The notes: generated by a model from the letters alone, not told the origin. Shown: positions 1-16,000, counted from the first letter of the stretch. The stretch: DNA of 64,000 bases from Carposina sasakii (GCA_014607495.2 CP053154.1:11160001-11224000), one strand, 5' to 3'. Numbers and translations are program-made.

Positions 1-72
1 CTACAGAAGTGGAAAGGGGCATAAAGTGACCAATAACAACAAAATTATGATAAATTCGTCATCCGAGTAATT

Positions 73-144
73 GACCCGGTAGCTCAGTGGTTAGAGCACT
101 AGCACGGTATGCAGTGGTCGTGGGTTCGATTCCCACTCGGGTGA
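73..144 (+). repeat. tRNA-like sequence (SINE head or tRNA pseudogene)
   Basis: D arm (GCTC...GAGC) and T arm (GTGGG TTCGATT CCCAC) are perfect, but the anticodon stem CTAGC/GCAGT pairs poorly, the base before the would-be anticodon is C rather than T, and the first acceptor pair is G-G. The same unit with the same flanks (CATCCGAGTAATT before, GAAGAATTTTTTCCATTTC after) recurs at 49970 and, more diverged, at 50133. This marks a dispersed repeat rather than a working tRNA gene. Confidence 0.7.
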
Positions 145-731
145 AGAATTTTTTCCATTTCTTTATTAATGATTTCATAAAATTATGATATTAAAATGAT
201 GTCGTACTCTTACGTTTACCCAAGAAAGTAAAGCTGTTTCTAGATGTTCTAGAGATTCATGTGCGTATCGCGAATAGTGTGACGATCACGCAAGAACGCC
301 TTGTTCGCGAATGAACCCCTACTGCTAACAGCTGCTGTTATTCTCTTAGTTAATTAAATGTTGCACCGATTCTCAGTAATAATATTACAGTCAGTCTTAA
401 ATTTCTATATTTACATAAAACACTGATAAGCACCAAGGATTCTAGTATTATAATTTGCTTATGGCATATCGATCATACCTATAAATGTAGATCATTCAAT
501 CAAAGCACCGAAAATTTAACTTTTCGTTAAATTATGTGAAATACACATACGAGTATACTAGTCAGAAGCACGCTACGTTGACTGACGATTTGTACAGAAA
601 AACTATATAAAAAAAAACAGTCTGTAAAATACATAGATATATAAACGATCATTATAATGTGCTAATTGTGCTACTATAAAAAGATCTCTGCCATTGTAAT
701 GAATCGTAATGAAGTCACCGCTTAACACAAC

Positions 732-1026
732 TTAAAGAGCAATAAACACTTTCTTCTTAGCCATAACGTGAGCTATAATAACCCACAAGGCTGTACCCCA
801 GACCGCTTCTAAAAGGTGTATACAATGTGTCCTCATGTGAGGTACCTTCCAGTGGAATGGGAAGAGGTGGGCACATAGAGAGTGCCCGACATAGAGAGCG
901 ATGGCGTTGAGGCCGGGAGCCCTGAAGGGTCCGCCGTGCCAGACCCGCCATGCGTCCGTCAGGGTGTAGCAAATGCTGAGGAGGACCAGGCAGCAGGCTG
1001 ATGTCACCAACACGAATGACATGGAC
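732..1026 (-). CDS. Hgsnat: HGSNAT last exon with stop codon
   Basis: Codes for the final 97 residues: two membrane segments ([18 protein letters not shown] and [11 protein letters not shown]) flanking the conserved [10 protein letters not shown] and FPFHWK region, then a basic tail KKKVF before TAA at 734-732. The acceptor CCAG precedes position 1026. No clear AATAAA was found just downstream on the minus strand. Confidence 0.9.
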
Positions 1027-4000
1027 CTGGAGAGACAAATATAGGTACTTTAGACTATCCGGTATTAGCTTCATTGTCAAATAAAGGATCATGGAAGAAG
1101 CAGTATAGGTGTTGGCAGTTAGAAAGAGTGGGTTTCTAAATACCTTCGTGAGCCAAATCGCAGAAGTTTCTTAGTTACTACTAAATATGATTTTTGGTCG
1201 TCAACGTTTCCGAAAACTACGGAATCTCCTCATCATCACGCCATACCTGGGAAGTGTCTGGTTTCCGCAGAACTGCGTTTTTCTGCATAGCACATTAGCA
1301 GGATTTTTTCACTACTAACATACTAGACACTATATTTTCAAGGAATTTAAATTTTTTTTTCAAAAAAAAAAAAGAGCATAAACTTACTTTATTTCATGTA
1401 TAGAATACGTACCCTTCGTTATACAAGTTCTAGATTATTCAAACTACAAATGGGGATCTTGTTACCCGATCGATGAGAGTAATACTGGGTAGATAGATCA
1501 GGTATACATCCCCTTCGTACAGGTAGGTTAACATACCGGGGTTGGCACCCCTTCACTGTACAGGGTAGGTCTTATTAATCTGAAATATGCAAAAATCTCT
1601 CGAGATCGGTTATTGGAATTAGCTGTTAGACAAATCTATGTAAACGGAAGAGGATGGCTTTCCCACTACAAGTGTCCATGACTACTTACCGGAAGTCCCT
1701 ACTACTATTTAAAATGGATTCTCTTGAATAAAAAGCATTTATTATTTTATTTATTATGGCTGAGCTTGAAAGGTATCATTAGATTCGTTAGCCTCTATAA
1801 CTATGGTCGAGATAGTGGGTAGGTAAATACATCATTTTCAGGCGGGTTTTTTAAAATATATTATTATAGAAATGTCTAGCTTGCAATTCCTCGAAAGGCT
1901 ACATAAGTAGTACTTACCAAAGGTTCTTATTGATAGGCACAATGCCATGTTCGCGAGTAAACCCGGCCAGCAACGCGCCTGTAACCGCGAACACGAGCGC
2001 CCACGCGAGCCAGCGCGAGATGCGAGCCTTGTGCGAACGTTGCAGTAACACTGTTGCACCCGTCTGTATGCCGAGTAACACTTGCACTATTGATGTTAGA
2101 CAGCCTGCGGAGATTACAACTTGTGTTCAGTTTTTGGGACGAATTGCACTTAACTTCCGATTTTATCTGCGGCATCTGTAGGTATAAATTCTGCCCCTTT
2201 TAGAATTAAACTGAAAAGGGGGCATGTTTAAATAGGATGCCATTTCAAAATCTGAAGGAAGAACTTGCAGATGGGGCCACCTTTATTAAGTTGTTTGCTT
2301 CTTTTGCTAGCACAAATCTATACATATAATAAAAATGTAACGGATCGCTGTCTGTACACGGAAGATATATGAAAATAAAATATTATAGGAGACCTTTATC
2401 AACGCAGTAGTACCCAAAATATTGATTTTTGGAATTTTGTCGGTTTGTCTGTTTATCTGTGCGTTTGTGCACTCTAATCTCAGAAACGGCTGAACCAATT
2501 TCAATGCAGTTTTCAGGAATATATTGCGACAGGTCCCACTTAACATATAGGCTTCTTTTTATCCCGGAAAAATATTTTTATCCCGGATATTTTGTTTTTT
2601 CTGTAGTCCACGCGGACGGAGTCGCGGGCGTCCACTAGTATTTAATAACTACGAAAACAATGTATTTCACAGGCATACGAGTACAATATCAAAAGCAATT
2701 GCAAAGGTATTATGTTACACCTTACTGTCCTTATGTACTTAGCGGTGTTTAGACAGAGACACGTTACAGTCGTATTGCTATAATAAACGTACTTCAGTGA
2801 TTACGTGCTGTTTCATTTGTGACCACCCACGTTAAGGATAGATATCGAGGATTAGGAGATACCTCACCCTCACACAGTCAACGTACCGTAGCAAAAGCAA
2901 AGCCATAGCAATGCGACAGCAAGTTTGGAACTTGTAACTGATCTTAAATATCTGTTCCTGCTGTCTATTTTTTTTAATAAAGAGAGTTTTTCAAGAGGAA
3001 GGTTTTTATGTATAACTAGGAAACCGCCCGGCTTCACACGGTTTCAATACCCCCTCGGGCGGCCGCGAATAGCACATAAACACAAATAAGTACCTAATGC
3101 TCCTCACTCACCTAAAAGCCCCTCGGGATCGGTAGCAAGTCCGCCATACACGCGTCTAGCATCACTGTTCTGGTACATATGTTCTCCCAGTAGCAAGCGG
3201 TCGATGTACCCGGCAGCACCACCGCTGCAATTCGGAGCCATCCAGTCATCGTGCTTGCCTCCTGGACCGAGGTAGCCTCTGAAATGGATTTATATTTAGG
3301 TAGGGTTAGGTACAGTATTTGAGTTGTAGCAGGAATAGAATCTCTATTAAGGGATCCCCCACCACCGGGCCCTACACCCTCCGCTGACCCTCGGATCCGC
3401 CGACTCATGATCACGAACATAAGACACTACAGTCGCAACGAGAAGCCAGATCCAAGCACCAACCAAGCAAGGAATAGAATATTTCGAAACTGACGCAATC
3501 TTGGCAGTTTGATTTTTATAATCCCGCGAATTCTCGTCATCGCCATAATGGCCGTGATAAAAAATACACATGTAGGTTATTATCGGGTAATGTATGTAAT
3601 TGGCCGCGGCATGGTGCCGGCAGAGTAGAATTCGTACCACCCCATGTCTGCCCGTGGGTATAGTACGAGGCGATTAAGGGTTTCCGGGAGGTGGGTGGAA
3701 AAACTACGGTCCAGCGTAGTGACTATGGGCAAATACCCCCTATGGCACGTCTTGTGACGTGCCCTGGGGGAGGCCTACGTCCAAAAGTGGACTGCAATAG
3801 GCTGATGATGAATATGATAAGGTATGAAATTATAAAGAAACGTATAAAAGGCTACTTACGCCGGGCAGTCAGGATGGTGAACGACAAAGGTGATGACGGA
3901 GTGCACACAGACCAGCGCTGCAGCCAGCACCCAGCACCATGCACATGAGAGCACGTCCTTCAGGGCCTGCCCGCAAGCCCCCTGAGAACGAATTATAATA

Positions 4001-7000
4001 AGTGTAGGATAAGAATACATACAGTGTAGCAAAAGACGAATGGCTTCCTACACATATTGGGTGACCAATAATAGGCAGCATTCAGATGTGAAAAAATCCT
4101 CTATTTGCTGCCATTGCTACTTTAATAGGTGTGGAATACCCCATCTAAAAATTCACGGTTTAGGAGCGTAAGTGTGACGATGTATACGAGTAGTATAACT
4201 CATCTCAAGCGGCCAAGTAAACTAGTCTGCGTAAACTTTAGAAAACCCGTTGCCTTCCCGTGGTAATTTCGGAAAATCCTTAATCTTAGTGCTTACTCCC
4301 TTACACTCCATAAGGAAACTAACTACATGCCAAAATTAAGCTCACCCATTACGCGAAGCTGTCTGTCACTCAATCAATCAGTCAGTAATAGAAAATTCAA
4401 GAAATCAGCAGATTATTTAATAACAACAAAGATTCACCTCACTTACTCTAGGCGGCGTGTAATACTTGGGCGCCGTTAGTGCGTAGAAACCAGCGCCCAC
4501 CAGATAAGCCACCCCCAGACGCTGCAGCACGCCGAAGATCCGCAGCTGTTGGAGCTTGTTGGAGCCGTATACCGTGTTCAGAGACATTCCCAGCAGGAAC
4601 ATCATTACTGATCGCTGGAATCATGACACTATCTTGATTTTTTCGTCTCAAGCTTACTTATCAGCGGACAGAAGTCTATGGTATTAAGTGGCTATCCAAA
4701 AACGTAAACACTTTACGTGCTTGGCTTGCTGGAAGAGATCTCTGGTAGAGATAAGCTTGCCATTGTACATGCATCTCTTCTTTTATGTTGTATGCCATAT
4801 TTCTTTTTGTGTATGTGCAATAAAGAATAAGAACACCCAACCTAACCTACTCAATCTAATTATACAATTTTCGCTGTCGCATTGCTTCTACTTTGCTTTT
4901 GCTAGGCATATAATCAGCATGCCCCTATTGGCAGATACGCTACATAGACGGACGACACCACCATCGCGGGTAGAGATCGTTTCACCGTATATTTCCTTTC
5001 GATGATGGCGCTAGTTACTATGTGAATGACCACATTTTCTGTGTACAAAAAATGTTAGTTTCCAAATCAGACATAGGAGTCATTCTATAAAACGGTTTTA
5101 AAATCTAAACATTCTAGTCAGTGCATGTGGGAAACACGGGACTGGAGTGGTTGCCTTAGGGAAGACGCCCGAAGCGAGTATGGGCTTACTGATGATGACA
5201 TCAAAGTTAAACGTAAGTATTAGAAACGAAGTATAAAGAATAAATATAGGTGTAAGCTATGATATGAGATTAGGTGTCTTTAGATCGATTTTAAGCTGAC
5301 CTCAAGGTAAGGCGCCTTACCTAGTTCTTGCTCATTAAATAACTGTCCTTAAGAGGAATCAATTATATATACCTATTATAATATCTGTATAGTATACATA
5401 CATACATATACACACGGCTGTGTGTCCAAAATGAGGTAAGGATGCAGGATCATAAAGAAAACTCCACAGCAATGTTTAGCGCAGTGACAGATGACTTATC
5501 GTCTGAGAGAAAAATATAAAATTCCTCTTCATATAAAAAATAAATAATCTTGTTTAAAAAAGTCTATTCTGCAGAAATAAATAAACCCGCAATACCTTAG
5601 AAGCTAATAACTATTTTAAAAGCTACAACCAAGTCAATGTGTATTAAAAAAGAATTAACAAATCTAGTGAAACTGAATGTCGTAATGACTAAACATTATT
5701 TCGAGAAGAGCCAATAACGAACTGGACCAAGAGTTAATAATCAGAAGCGTAATTGCGCCCGAGAGAGAGCTCGGAAATGTACGCGGAGTCACGCGAGCAA
5801 AATAGTCTAGCTAAATAAATAGTAGATCTACTAGCAAAGCATGATATTCTCGCGACTTCAACTAAAATTATAATTAAGTCCAAGCAAAGAAAATATACAA
5901 AAGAATCCTTCATCGTGCCATCGCTATCCGTAAATATGGTTTGCTGGAAGATAAATCACAATTTCGTAGATAGACACGAGAAATACATACAAAGGCGAGC
6001 TTAATGCCTTTAGTGGCATTCTCTAATCCAAACAAATATAGTTAACTTTTTTTTTCGTAAAAAATCTTTGTTATAACTTATAACATTTCGTATGATTAGA
6101 GGTTATTAACGGTTTTTAATATAGATGCTATTCTATCGATACAATCTATAATTATGTGGATTACGGAATATGTTGCGTAAGGTGAACTGAGAAAGTAAGC
6201 TATGTGTCCTGAATACCTGAACACGGTTATGTAACTTTAAAATTGGCAATATAGATTCTACCAGTCTGTACCCAGACAGGTGGAATCTAAATTATGCTTT
6301 GAGCGATTCGCATACATAATATAAGGTGCCTTTCAAATATTTAGTTTCCTTTTAAAACGAGATATCACAAGAAGTAACTAATCAATAATTTTTTTAAAAC
6401 GAAAAACCGACTTCCCAAAACTCGAGCTTACTAAAGTAAAATTTTACTAAAGGGAAAATATATATTGCCTTAAGCCGTGTACGACGTTTAGAAGGCATAA
6501 TATTATCAGATTTATATGCCAGCAAATGATTAAATAGGCCACATGACAAAAGAGAGAAATGACTAGGCTTCGAAACTTTACGTCTGACAATATATAAGCA
6601 ACATATAATTACACTCCTTCTTCCCGCCCTGTTCCCAATCATTTGGGGTCGGTGCAATATGTAGGTACTCTTCTTTCAGTCATCCCTATTATCCGTCATC
6701 TCGTTATTCTCATGTCTACCTCTTCCTCTATAACCATCTTACTTCGGACACGGCTTAACGCAACATATAATTACAAGACTTAACACAATTATCTTCATCT
6801 TCATAAACCTATTGCAGTCCACTACTGGACGTAGGCTTCCCCTGCCATAGGGGGATTTTGTTACTAAAAAGTTCCACTATCTGTTTTTCGGCGGCTCCAT
6901 CATCAGACCCTCGTTTCCTTTATATTATGTGTAGCTGCACAAATTTCTCTATAAAAATCTAAAAACGGACTACTCGTGCCTATTATATTTGAGGATATCC

Positions 7001-10000
7001 CTAGATTCCTTAGAGATTCCATCATCAGATGTTATGTTTTATATGTAGGTGACTAAAACGCTCAGTAAAAGTGTAAAAACAGAGGATTGCCCTCGATTTC
7101 TCCAAGCTCCCATCATCAGATCCTGGTGTGGTGAATATGGGACCAACCTGGAAGTATACCATGAACAACAATAAAAAAAATTGAAATCGGTTCATAAATG
7201 ACGGAGTTCTGAGGTAACACACATAAAAAAGACGAATTGATAACCTCTCTTTTTGAAGTCGGTTAAAAATAGAAATTATGATCTGATGGAAAACAAAAAT
7301 CCAAATAAAAAATTTTAGATCTTTAATTTAAAACGGTACCTAAGCAACTTTTTCCTACTAAAGCACTTTATATTTCGACGGTCAATATTCGGGTTATTCG
7401 TCATCTGGTACGATAAAAACTCGCCCGATCGGGCGACTTGGCACCTTTCGAATTTAAATAATATTTTTGTCGTCAACTCGCACACTAGTACAAAGTACAG
7501 CCAGGTAAATAAATGTGAAATTAAATTTTAGATACGACTTCGAATAAAACGACATTGTATTAAATCGATGATTTCGATATTTAGACTTATAACAGAATAG
7601 GATAGATACTAAACAAGGTGCTGGAAATATCATATTGCAAAATCCATACACTGGTATAATGGAAAGGCTGACGCAAGTAACGTTGAAGTAACCAACAGGT
7701 TGTAAAGGTTAGTCCGGTGGATTCCTCGCTGTCCTGCAGAACCAGTCAAGAAGCGTGAAGTAGTAGCCAATCATAGCTAACATAAATATAGTTTAAAAAT
7801 CTCCATGGAAGTTGGGAAATTTGTGGCTCACAAGATATTAAGGTCCAATTTTGAGTTAATAGATTGACGTGTCGTATAACAAGAACTCTCACGAAAAAAA
7901 AAATCTGCCTATGAAAAAACTAACACAAAGGGACATCATATGCACGATAAAAAAATTGTCGAAAAATATAGAGCATTAACAGATGTTATAGAGAAGCTCT
8001 TCTTCGTTAGTGCTCCATGCTATGGGTACACTGTCTAAGACATTTAAATCTTGGCAGCGCAATCATAACATTCTGGGAGAGATTATGGCGAGACTGCTTT
8101 ATTTGCCTCATCTTTTGTATTTTACCTCTAACGATATTCACATTCTGATCAATTTACAAAACACTATTCTTTTATTGTTAAATTGTGAGTACATCCACTG
8201 TGACAACAAACCGTGTGCAAATTAGATTAGGTAAGGTAGATTTACAATTTTTATTTCCGGTGACAGATACCGTACACAAACGTCAACAATTTCTCTTGTG
8301 ATGGACAGAATCACAATTACCTACTACCTAGCTGTAGCCCGTGGCTATGCTCGCGTGGATGTCGCTTATTGCGAGGAAGGAGAATAAAAATAATTTACGA
8401 CCTTTTCCTATACCATAGATTACCTCCTAAAGATACCGTTTCCAAAGATTTTAGTATGAACTCTAGTTCACTGAATTTGGCGGAATGCAAAGAAGTGCGG
8501 GACGTAACACTGCACTGTGATTGGCTATTTCAAGGTCGCATTGAAAATGGCGAGGGAAATAGTGATGCGACAAAGTAGAACGAAACTATCTAAGTATCGA
8601 TATTTATGCACTTTAAGCGATTTTTATTTTATCGATATCATTTTATTTTACATACATACATATTCACACTTCTGTTCAATTCAGATTAATTTAGAAGGTC
8701 TCTGCGATTAAATTCATGTTTGCTTGAGTTGACAGAATTTTATTCCAATAACATTATGTAAGAAAACAACTACAAACTTCAATAAATTTCAGTACGAAAT
8801 TTGATATTATACCAATTCGCCCCGTTTTACAGTACACAATGTTTGCTATTATTTTTACCCAGCTGCGGCAAGACCAAAAAGGTATAATAATTTTAGCAGA
8901 CTATGTATGTATTTAAATTTATAGGTGTGTTCTACAGCGGCTAAACTAATAAATTATTTTTTGTAAATGAGGTGTTAATCGATTTTTTACTATGATCCGG
9001 GTGACAGACTACATTTTCTAGTAAAAATATATATACGTATATACAAATGTATATTACGGAATTTACAGCCAAAAAAGTAGGATGTTAAATGAAAGCAAAT
9101 CCTGAGTTTAAAAATATAATAATAACACAATCAATATTAATGCGTAAAGCGAAAACGTTGTGCACTAGAAATACTTTTTATTAAATAATATATCGAAATA
9201 CTCTAATATGGCCAAACGACCATGAGGTGACCACTTGAATCCATTTCATAAAATAGCTCGTATGCATGGTTTGGGAATTAACATTTTATGTATGCAGTTA
9301 CACAGTTAATGTATTCCCAATGTAGACTTTGGTGGTGAAATTAAAATAGATTTCACTGACGAATGCACTGGACCTGGAAAAGAACAATTTTTATTATGAC
9401 AACTATTTATTTATTATTTATTAAGATTAGGCACACCAACATCACATGTATTAAAAAGTAGAATAATGATTATACATTGTAGCACAATACTGATACATGC
9501 AACTATACACATAAAAGAAGTTTATAAAATTTATTTAAAAAAAAATAGGTAATAAATATTTTCTCATACTATTTTGAGACTAGTGTAGACTATTACGTCA
9601 CATGTCACGTCGTTTTAGTATGGAGAGCCGGTTACTCCATAACTGCTTTGTCATCGAAACTACTAAATTACTATAAAATAAAATATTTTATTCTATTGTT
9701 ATCGATACAAAGTCGATTACGTTATACATTCACTTCACTAGCTCACGACGTACTATTACTGTTGACAGTGACAGTGACGTTGACATATGTAAGACAGTGA
9801 CAACAATAGTGATTAATGTGTTGAGGAAAAGAGACGACATATTGTAGTGCGATTATTGACCAGTATAAACTGATCTCCGCGTCCATTGAAAAAAACATAA
9901 ATAAGAAAATTTAATTTACTTACCGGTGAAATGTTATGCCATCTTTTTTGTAACTTGATGTCTTAGCGTTCTTTCCACACCATTTCACGGAACAAGAACC

Positions 10001-13000
10001 CATGATGACACGGTTATTTAATGAAAAGTAATAAGTTTTTAAATAAAAACAATGCAATTTACACGCACGTGCGCACGGGTCATTAACTTGGTAACTGACT
10101 GGGGCTAGCTTTCCGAGCGCGGAATTATATACAACCCAGATACAGTATGAGTGGCGCGCGTATTTTATCCAGTATGAGGTATCTTTAGGAGGTAATCTAT
10201 GTCCTATACCTACCAAATAATACATACTATAAAATTTCATAAAAATTGAATTCTGAAATCACGCGGATAAAGTCGTAGGCGGCCGCTTATTATGTAGTAC
10301 TTTGGTAGTACTCATAAAAATAATAGATGCCTGAGATACCTACAATTGCACAGATTCCCATCTGGCGATATTAATTTTCCAATACCACGCGCCATTCCGG
10401 CTGTCTCACTTTCAATGTTCACGCACGATTTCGTTCATTACCTATCTACAACATTGGCGACATTATCTACATACCTAATGTATCAGAGCCATAATTGCTT
10501 ATACATACACACTCATAGCCTTTATGTAATATAACTAGCTGTTGCTCGCCGCCGCTCCACTCGCGTGCATATCTCTTATTGCGTGGAAGGGTTATAAAAA
10601 TAGATACATAGTAGCTGATTCTCAACCTACTGAATATGCATATTAAATTTCATAAAAATCGGTCAAGCCGTTTCAGAGGAGTAACTAACACCGCGACACG
10701 AGAATTTTATGTATTAGATAGCCTTTACAGACTTGAGAGTAATGTTATTTGTAAGAGCCTTGTTTTATAATGGTGAAGATAATGCGAGGACAGAGATCAG
10801 CCAGTGGCTAGGTTTACTTATTATTTATTACATAAGACCACAATATCAAACATATAATTGATCTAAAATGATCCCTTAGTGTTAGGAAAAACTTCATCTT
10901 CTAAGTCTTATTGAAAATAATAATAGAAGCAATACAGTAACTTACTCGAAATATATGCAAAAGTATCTTCCATCTAGGTATGCCTTTAGCGAAGGCGCTC
11001 TTCACGGACAACGGTATGCAGACGCCCATGATCCAGATGAAGGCTGGAAAGACCAGGTCGCCCACCGCCAGCCCGTTCCACGTGGCGTGCTCCAGCCACC
11101 AGTAGCCTCCTGCGCCGTCGTTGACGAAGATCATGAACACTATTGCCATGCTGTGGGGAAAAATAAATATGAGGTTGATTTCCATGATATGTGCTTTAGG
11201 CTAGGTTAACTAAACACTAAGGAGTTTGCAACGAATCCAATGGAAAATGTCAGATCATGTAAGACAGGTATCATATTTTGTAATGTACCTATTACCTACC
11301 TATAATATGCTACTTCTTCTTTTGTACTAGTATTGCACGTTGTCACAGGTCGCCAATTGGGTAATTGTGAAAAATTATTTTGTAGTAGCGAGTAGTTTCA
11401 CAATTTTATGTTAAATCGGAAACACGTTGCAAACGTTATCGGATTTGATTGGACTAGTATACAGAATTGACAATATATATATAATAACGTTGGAAGCAAT
11501 TTGTATAACTTACCCTAGGTAATCCTATAATATCAAGCCTAAAATTCCGAATGAAACAATTTGACTTCTAACTAAAACAAGCTGCAACGCCATGAGGTTG
11601 GTATGGCTGAAATCGATTTGCTCAAAACATATCGACGAATTTATAATCACCTCTCTTTTTTGGAAGGCAGTTAAAATTCAAACTTTTTTGCCTTTCAAAA
11701 CTAAAACTGGCTAGCCATATTTTAGCACAATGTATACAGAATGTACCTACCTATGCATATAACCACAATCATCATAGAAATAGAGATGAATAGGTACCCA
11801 ACTTACCCTCTAAAAGTATCTAACGCCCGTAACCGCTGCTGAATAGCGAGTTCCTTGTCACCGTATCGCAGTTTGCCGGTGCGACGTACGCGGGACAGGA
11901 TCAGCCTCACCACCCCGTACAACACCCACACGCCTAGGAGTGCACCCAGGAGTAGCAGCAGAGCTATTGGAAAAATGTATATAAGTATGCTATTTTATAC
12001 ATTACATAATATAGTCACGCCCATTATCCCCCAAATAGGTTGGGCAGAAGTGTGCAAATTATATACCCACTTTTCACCAGTTAGCCTATTAAGTTCCACG
12101 TGATACCGTGAGCCTACCGCCGCTTTTCGGACACAAAAACAACAATCTAGCGACCGGTAACGTTATCCAATACGAAATGTTTCCGTGCCATTTTCTAAAT
12201 ACTCACTAATGAATAATTTCCATTGCGTGAGAAGTGACACCATGTGGTTCAATCGGCCCTTGGTACTCTGCCTACCCCGTAAGGGATAAAGGCGTGATTA
12301 TATGTATGTATGTTTGTAATAATTTCCCACTGGGTTCGTTAGGCTTTGGTTTTCTAGGATAACGTTTACATCATGCGACCCTACGTAATATTATATATTA
12401 TTCGTAAGATTCTATGCTGCTCTGTGAGTGAAAAAATAACGTGTACCTAATACTACAGCTGCTTCTCTTCCCGGGCATACTGTACAAGCCAGTAGAGGGA
12501 CAAGAGGGTCTTGGACTGGTTACTATTAACCGAACTTGTTTTGTAGGCGATGGAGTGCTCTGCCTACCCCGTGAGGGATAAAGGCGTGATTATATGTATA
12601 TGTATATATATATTCGTAAGATTAACTACTGATAACTGGCCTAGTGGGGCTTGGTCACTCGATCATTATCAAGTAATTATCATGACTGTATAACAAAGTC
12701 TTCAACATCTACTGTTTTATTGACAAAAAATATCCGTCAATGATCTTTAAACATTTCGGTGTGAGACACGTACCCAGTGACCTCAAGGACCTGTCGGTGA
12801 AAGTAACCAGAACATTGTTAATACCTCGTCGCAATTTTTTTTTTACGGAGTGTCAAGTGAATTACTTACAAGTCAGTATAGTTACAACAAGTCACTTTAG
12901 AATGATTTTTGTTATTTGAAAATCTTGTAGTTCGAGCGAACGAATTAAGTGGCGTCCGGTAGTGAAATATTACACATAGGCTCACATAGCGTGTTGATAA

Positions 13001-16000
13001 AATGAGAAAGCCAGTACGGCAGGATCGCGAAGGACATCCTATAGCCATTTTAGCATAGATGAGCCATATGTAAAATGGTCAGCTACAAATTGCTAGCTCA
13101 TCGCCTCAGAGTAGGCCCCTAAGTTGCTCCATCAACTTAGACGACATGTATGGGAGGAGATACAGTTGATGTATTCCAGTGAAGGCCCGCATCAACACAG
13201 GTATAATAAACACACTATAAAATCAACAAGCTAAATGTTAACATAGCTCGAATACCGACATTAGCATAATAAAATGGAGGATGTCATATTTCTTGCAAAG
13301 CTCGTCCATACAAATAAGATCTGACAAGCATACGCGGTGGGCGGCGATGGCCCAGATCCATTGTTAGTTGTAAGGTAGGTATCTACTCTGATAACTGTCT
13401 TCCGTCACTGCTTGGATTTGGACGAAAATATAATCAAGAGACGGAACAAGTTGATATATTTGGGGTTCGCTTGATGGCGTTCTTTATGCTGCCTAATTTT
13501 GGCATGCCCTAATATGGCAAAAAAAATCACTGAAATCTATCTGTCCATGAAGTTTGAACTATTTTCGATTTTGCGGATAGTATGACCATATTTCTAAAAG
13601 TCAGGAAAAGTCAGGAATGTTAAGTTCAGGAAAAGGAAAACGTTTTATTTACTTAGATACAGTAGCTAAGTTTAAAAGTATAAGTAATGTAAATGTAAGT
13701 TTGACATTGAGTATCTACTAAAATTGAAAGTACAAAATAACGTCATTTATTTAAAGAAAAAAACCCGACTCCATAAAAATATTGACCCACGACTAAGACG
13801 AGTCTAATGATTCATCTCAAGCTACATAAACAAACACACACTCGAAAAACATAACCCTCATTCTTGTGCAGTCGGGTATAAACAAAGTTTGTCCATTTAC
13901 TTATGATCAAACCTCTTGGCCCACAAATGCAAATTGTGATTGACACTTGCTTTTGTCAAATAATCGCGAAACAAATTGCTCGATCATTGCTAGAAATATG
14001 ATTTGCTAGAAACTTGTGGATTCACCGTTTTCAATAGGGTTAAATAAATCTGTGATTTTATTTTATTTAAATCTGTGATATATTACTACTAGCCAAGTTT
14101 CAAGATATTTTGCGTGAAAGAGTAGGTAAATTGTTCAATTATCTTCGCAGTATACCGATACGGCGAATTTTCTTAGCGTAATACAAGCTGCCAATTGACG
14201 ATTTACTCTATGATTCTGCGTAATGATTGTAATAAATGAGGCTTTCACTGCAGCTGTCATTTGCTGTCGGTATATCAGTTACGCCAGAAGTGTCCAATTT
14301 CCAACGCCTGTGTGCGTGACCGCTCACAGTTACTATTATTTACTGTCATACTGTTATAAATAACCATTATTTTTGTTAATGGATTGAGATAACTGCACTT
14401 TTTTAACTATACCCAACTGGGCTGATTCGGTATTTGCTATGTATGAACCCTATTCTGAATAAAAAGGCTTTCACACGAAGGATAAAATATATAAAAGACA
14501 AGCGATAATAATTATTGTGATCATTCTTTAGAAAATTTACGGTTAATTAAGTTCCACGACTCCGCTACGAGAAGTAGTGCGTATTTAATAAACTTAAATA
14601 AAATCGAACCCCAGAAAAGGAAACAAAAACAGATTAGGTATTTAATCCAAACTGAATAACCAAACCTCACAAACGAAGGTAATATTAATTTGCTTCTCCC
14701 AAAAAATTAAATTAAATCACTATTCAATGGCATTTGCAAAAATTTTACAGCTTTATCCAAAGATTTCAATCTCTATATTGTAAATAACATTTTCTTTACG
14801 AAAAAATATTCAAAAAATTTAAGCCAAGCAACCAAATCCGTGTATAAATAACAAGTGTCATCTCTTTGTAAAAATCGTTTCATTTATCGTAGCTCCTTGA
14901 CACAGAAACCTGTTAAGAGTCAATATCTTAAAGGTTATTATTATCACCGAGTGTTTTTATACTTCAATATTAACACAGCCATTTTCACCAAACCACAGAA
15001 ATCATTAAAGTGTATTGAGGTCGATCCAATTCGTTTATTATCCTATCTGTTAAACTATAAAGAAGCTATTATCCTTAAATAAATACGAGTATGTGGATGT
15101 TGTAAGATAATATATTGTCTGGTTTAATAATTTAATTTTGCGAGTTACGAGTAATGAACCACGCTCACTAATCGAGACAGGGCGGAAAATTTTAAAATTC
15201 AAATATTGTATCACCGGAAAAAAAATTACAATAACATTTTCCCGACTAAGTGCGTACAACGCAAAACTCGTGTAAACTCAGATACCTCTAGATCTCCTCA
15301 GTTACCTCTGGATTGTGTTCCCGAAATGGAATCGAACTTCAGGATCAAAAAGGAGATACCACAGTCACCTTTAACACAAAGGGAACTTTCTTTTAAGTAA
15401 TTTTCCATTTCTACCTAGCTTTATCATGTTGCCTAGGCCTCAACCCGGCAGTAGCACGCTAGGGTGGCCAATAACTTTTGTATCTTCCAGCGCTGCAAAC
15501 TTATTTGTTGCTGTCCACGTAAGTGACAGAATTTCACCAGGCACAAATTTTCATATTTTTTGCTGACAATGTTTCTATCATTTTCTCTGTGTAAATGTTT
15601 TTCGTGTACTGTGTACAGAATCTGTTATCTTGTCTTTCAAGTTTTGATCAATGGCCAAGTTCTAAAATTCAATTCAATTTTTATTAATGGCACCCATTAT
15701 TGCGTCGGGCACAATAAAAAGTTCTAAAATACTACTTACGCATATAAATATTGACGGGTTCTCTCTCGGTGATGACGCTGCAGCCGCTATCAGTGATGTT
15801 TAGACGATATACTCCGAACTGGCCCAGGTTCGGCCGCAGCTGGCATACGAGACCTCTGTGGTACAAAGGGGGATATTTTATTATTACAATTTTCTTATGC
15901 AGGATATAGGAATAGGAGTTATAGGGATCTTAATCGGATAGCCGTCTAACCTATTGTATCTATTACCACAGTATACATAATATAGTCACACCCATTATCC

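Noticed and set aside
73..144. Functional tRNA gene
   Set aside because: Anticodon stem mismatches, wrong base 33 and the multicopy flanks argue for a repeat.
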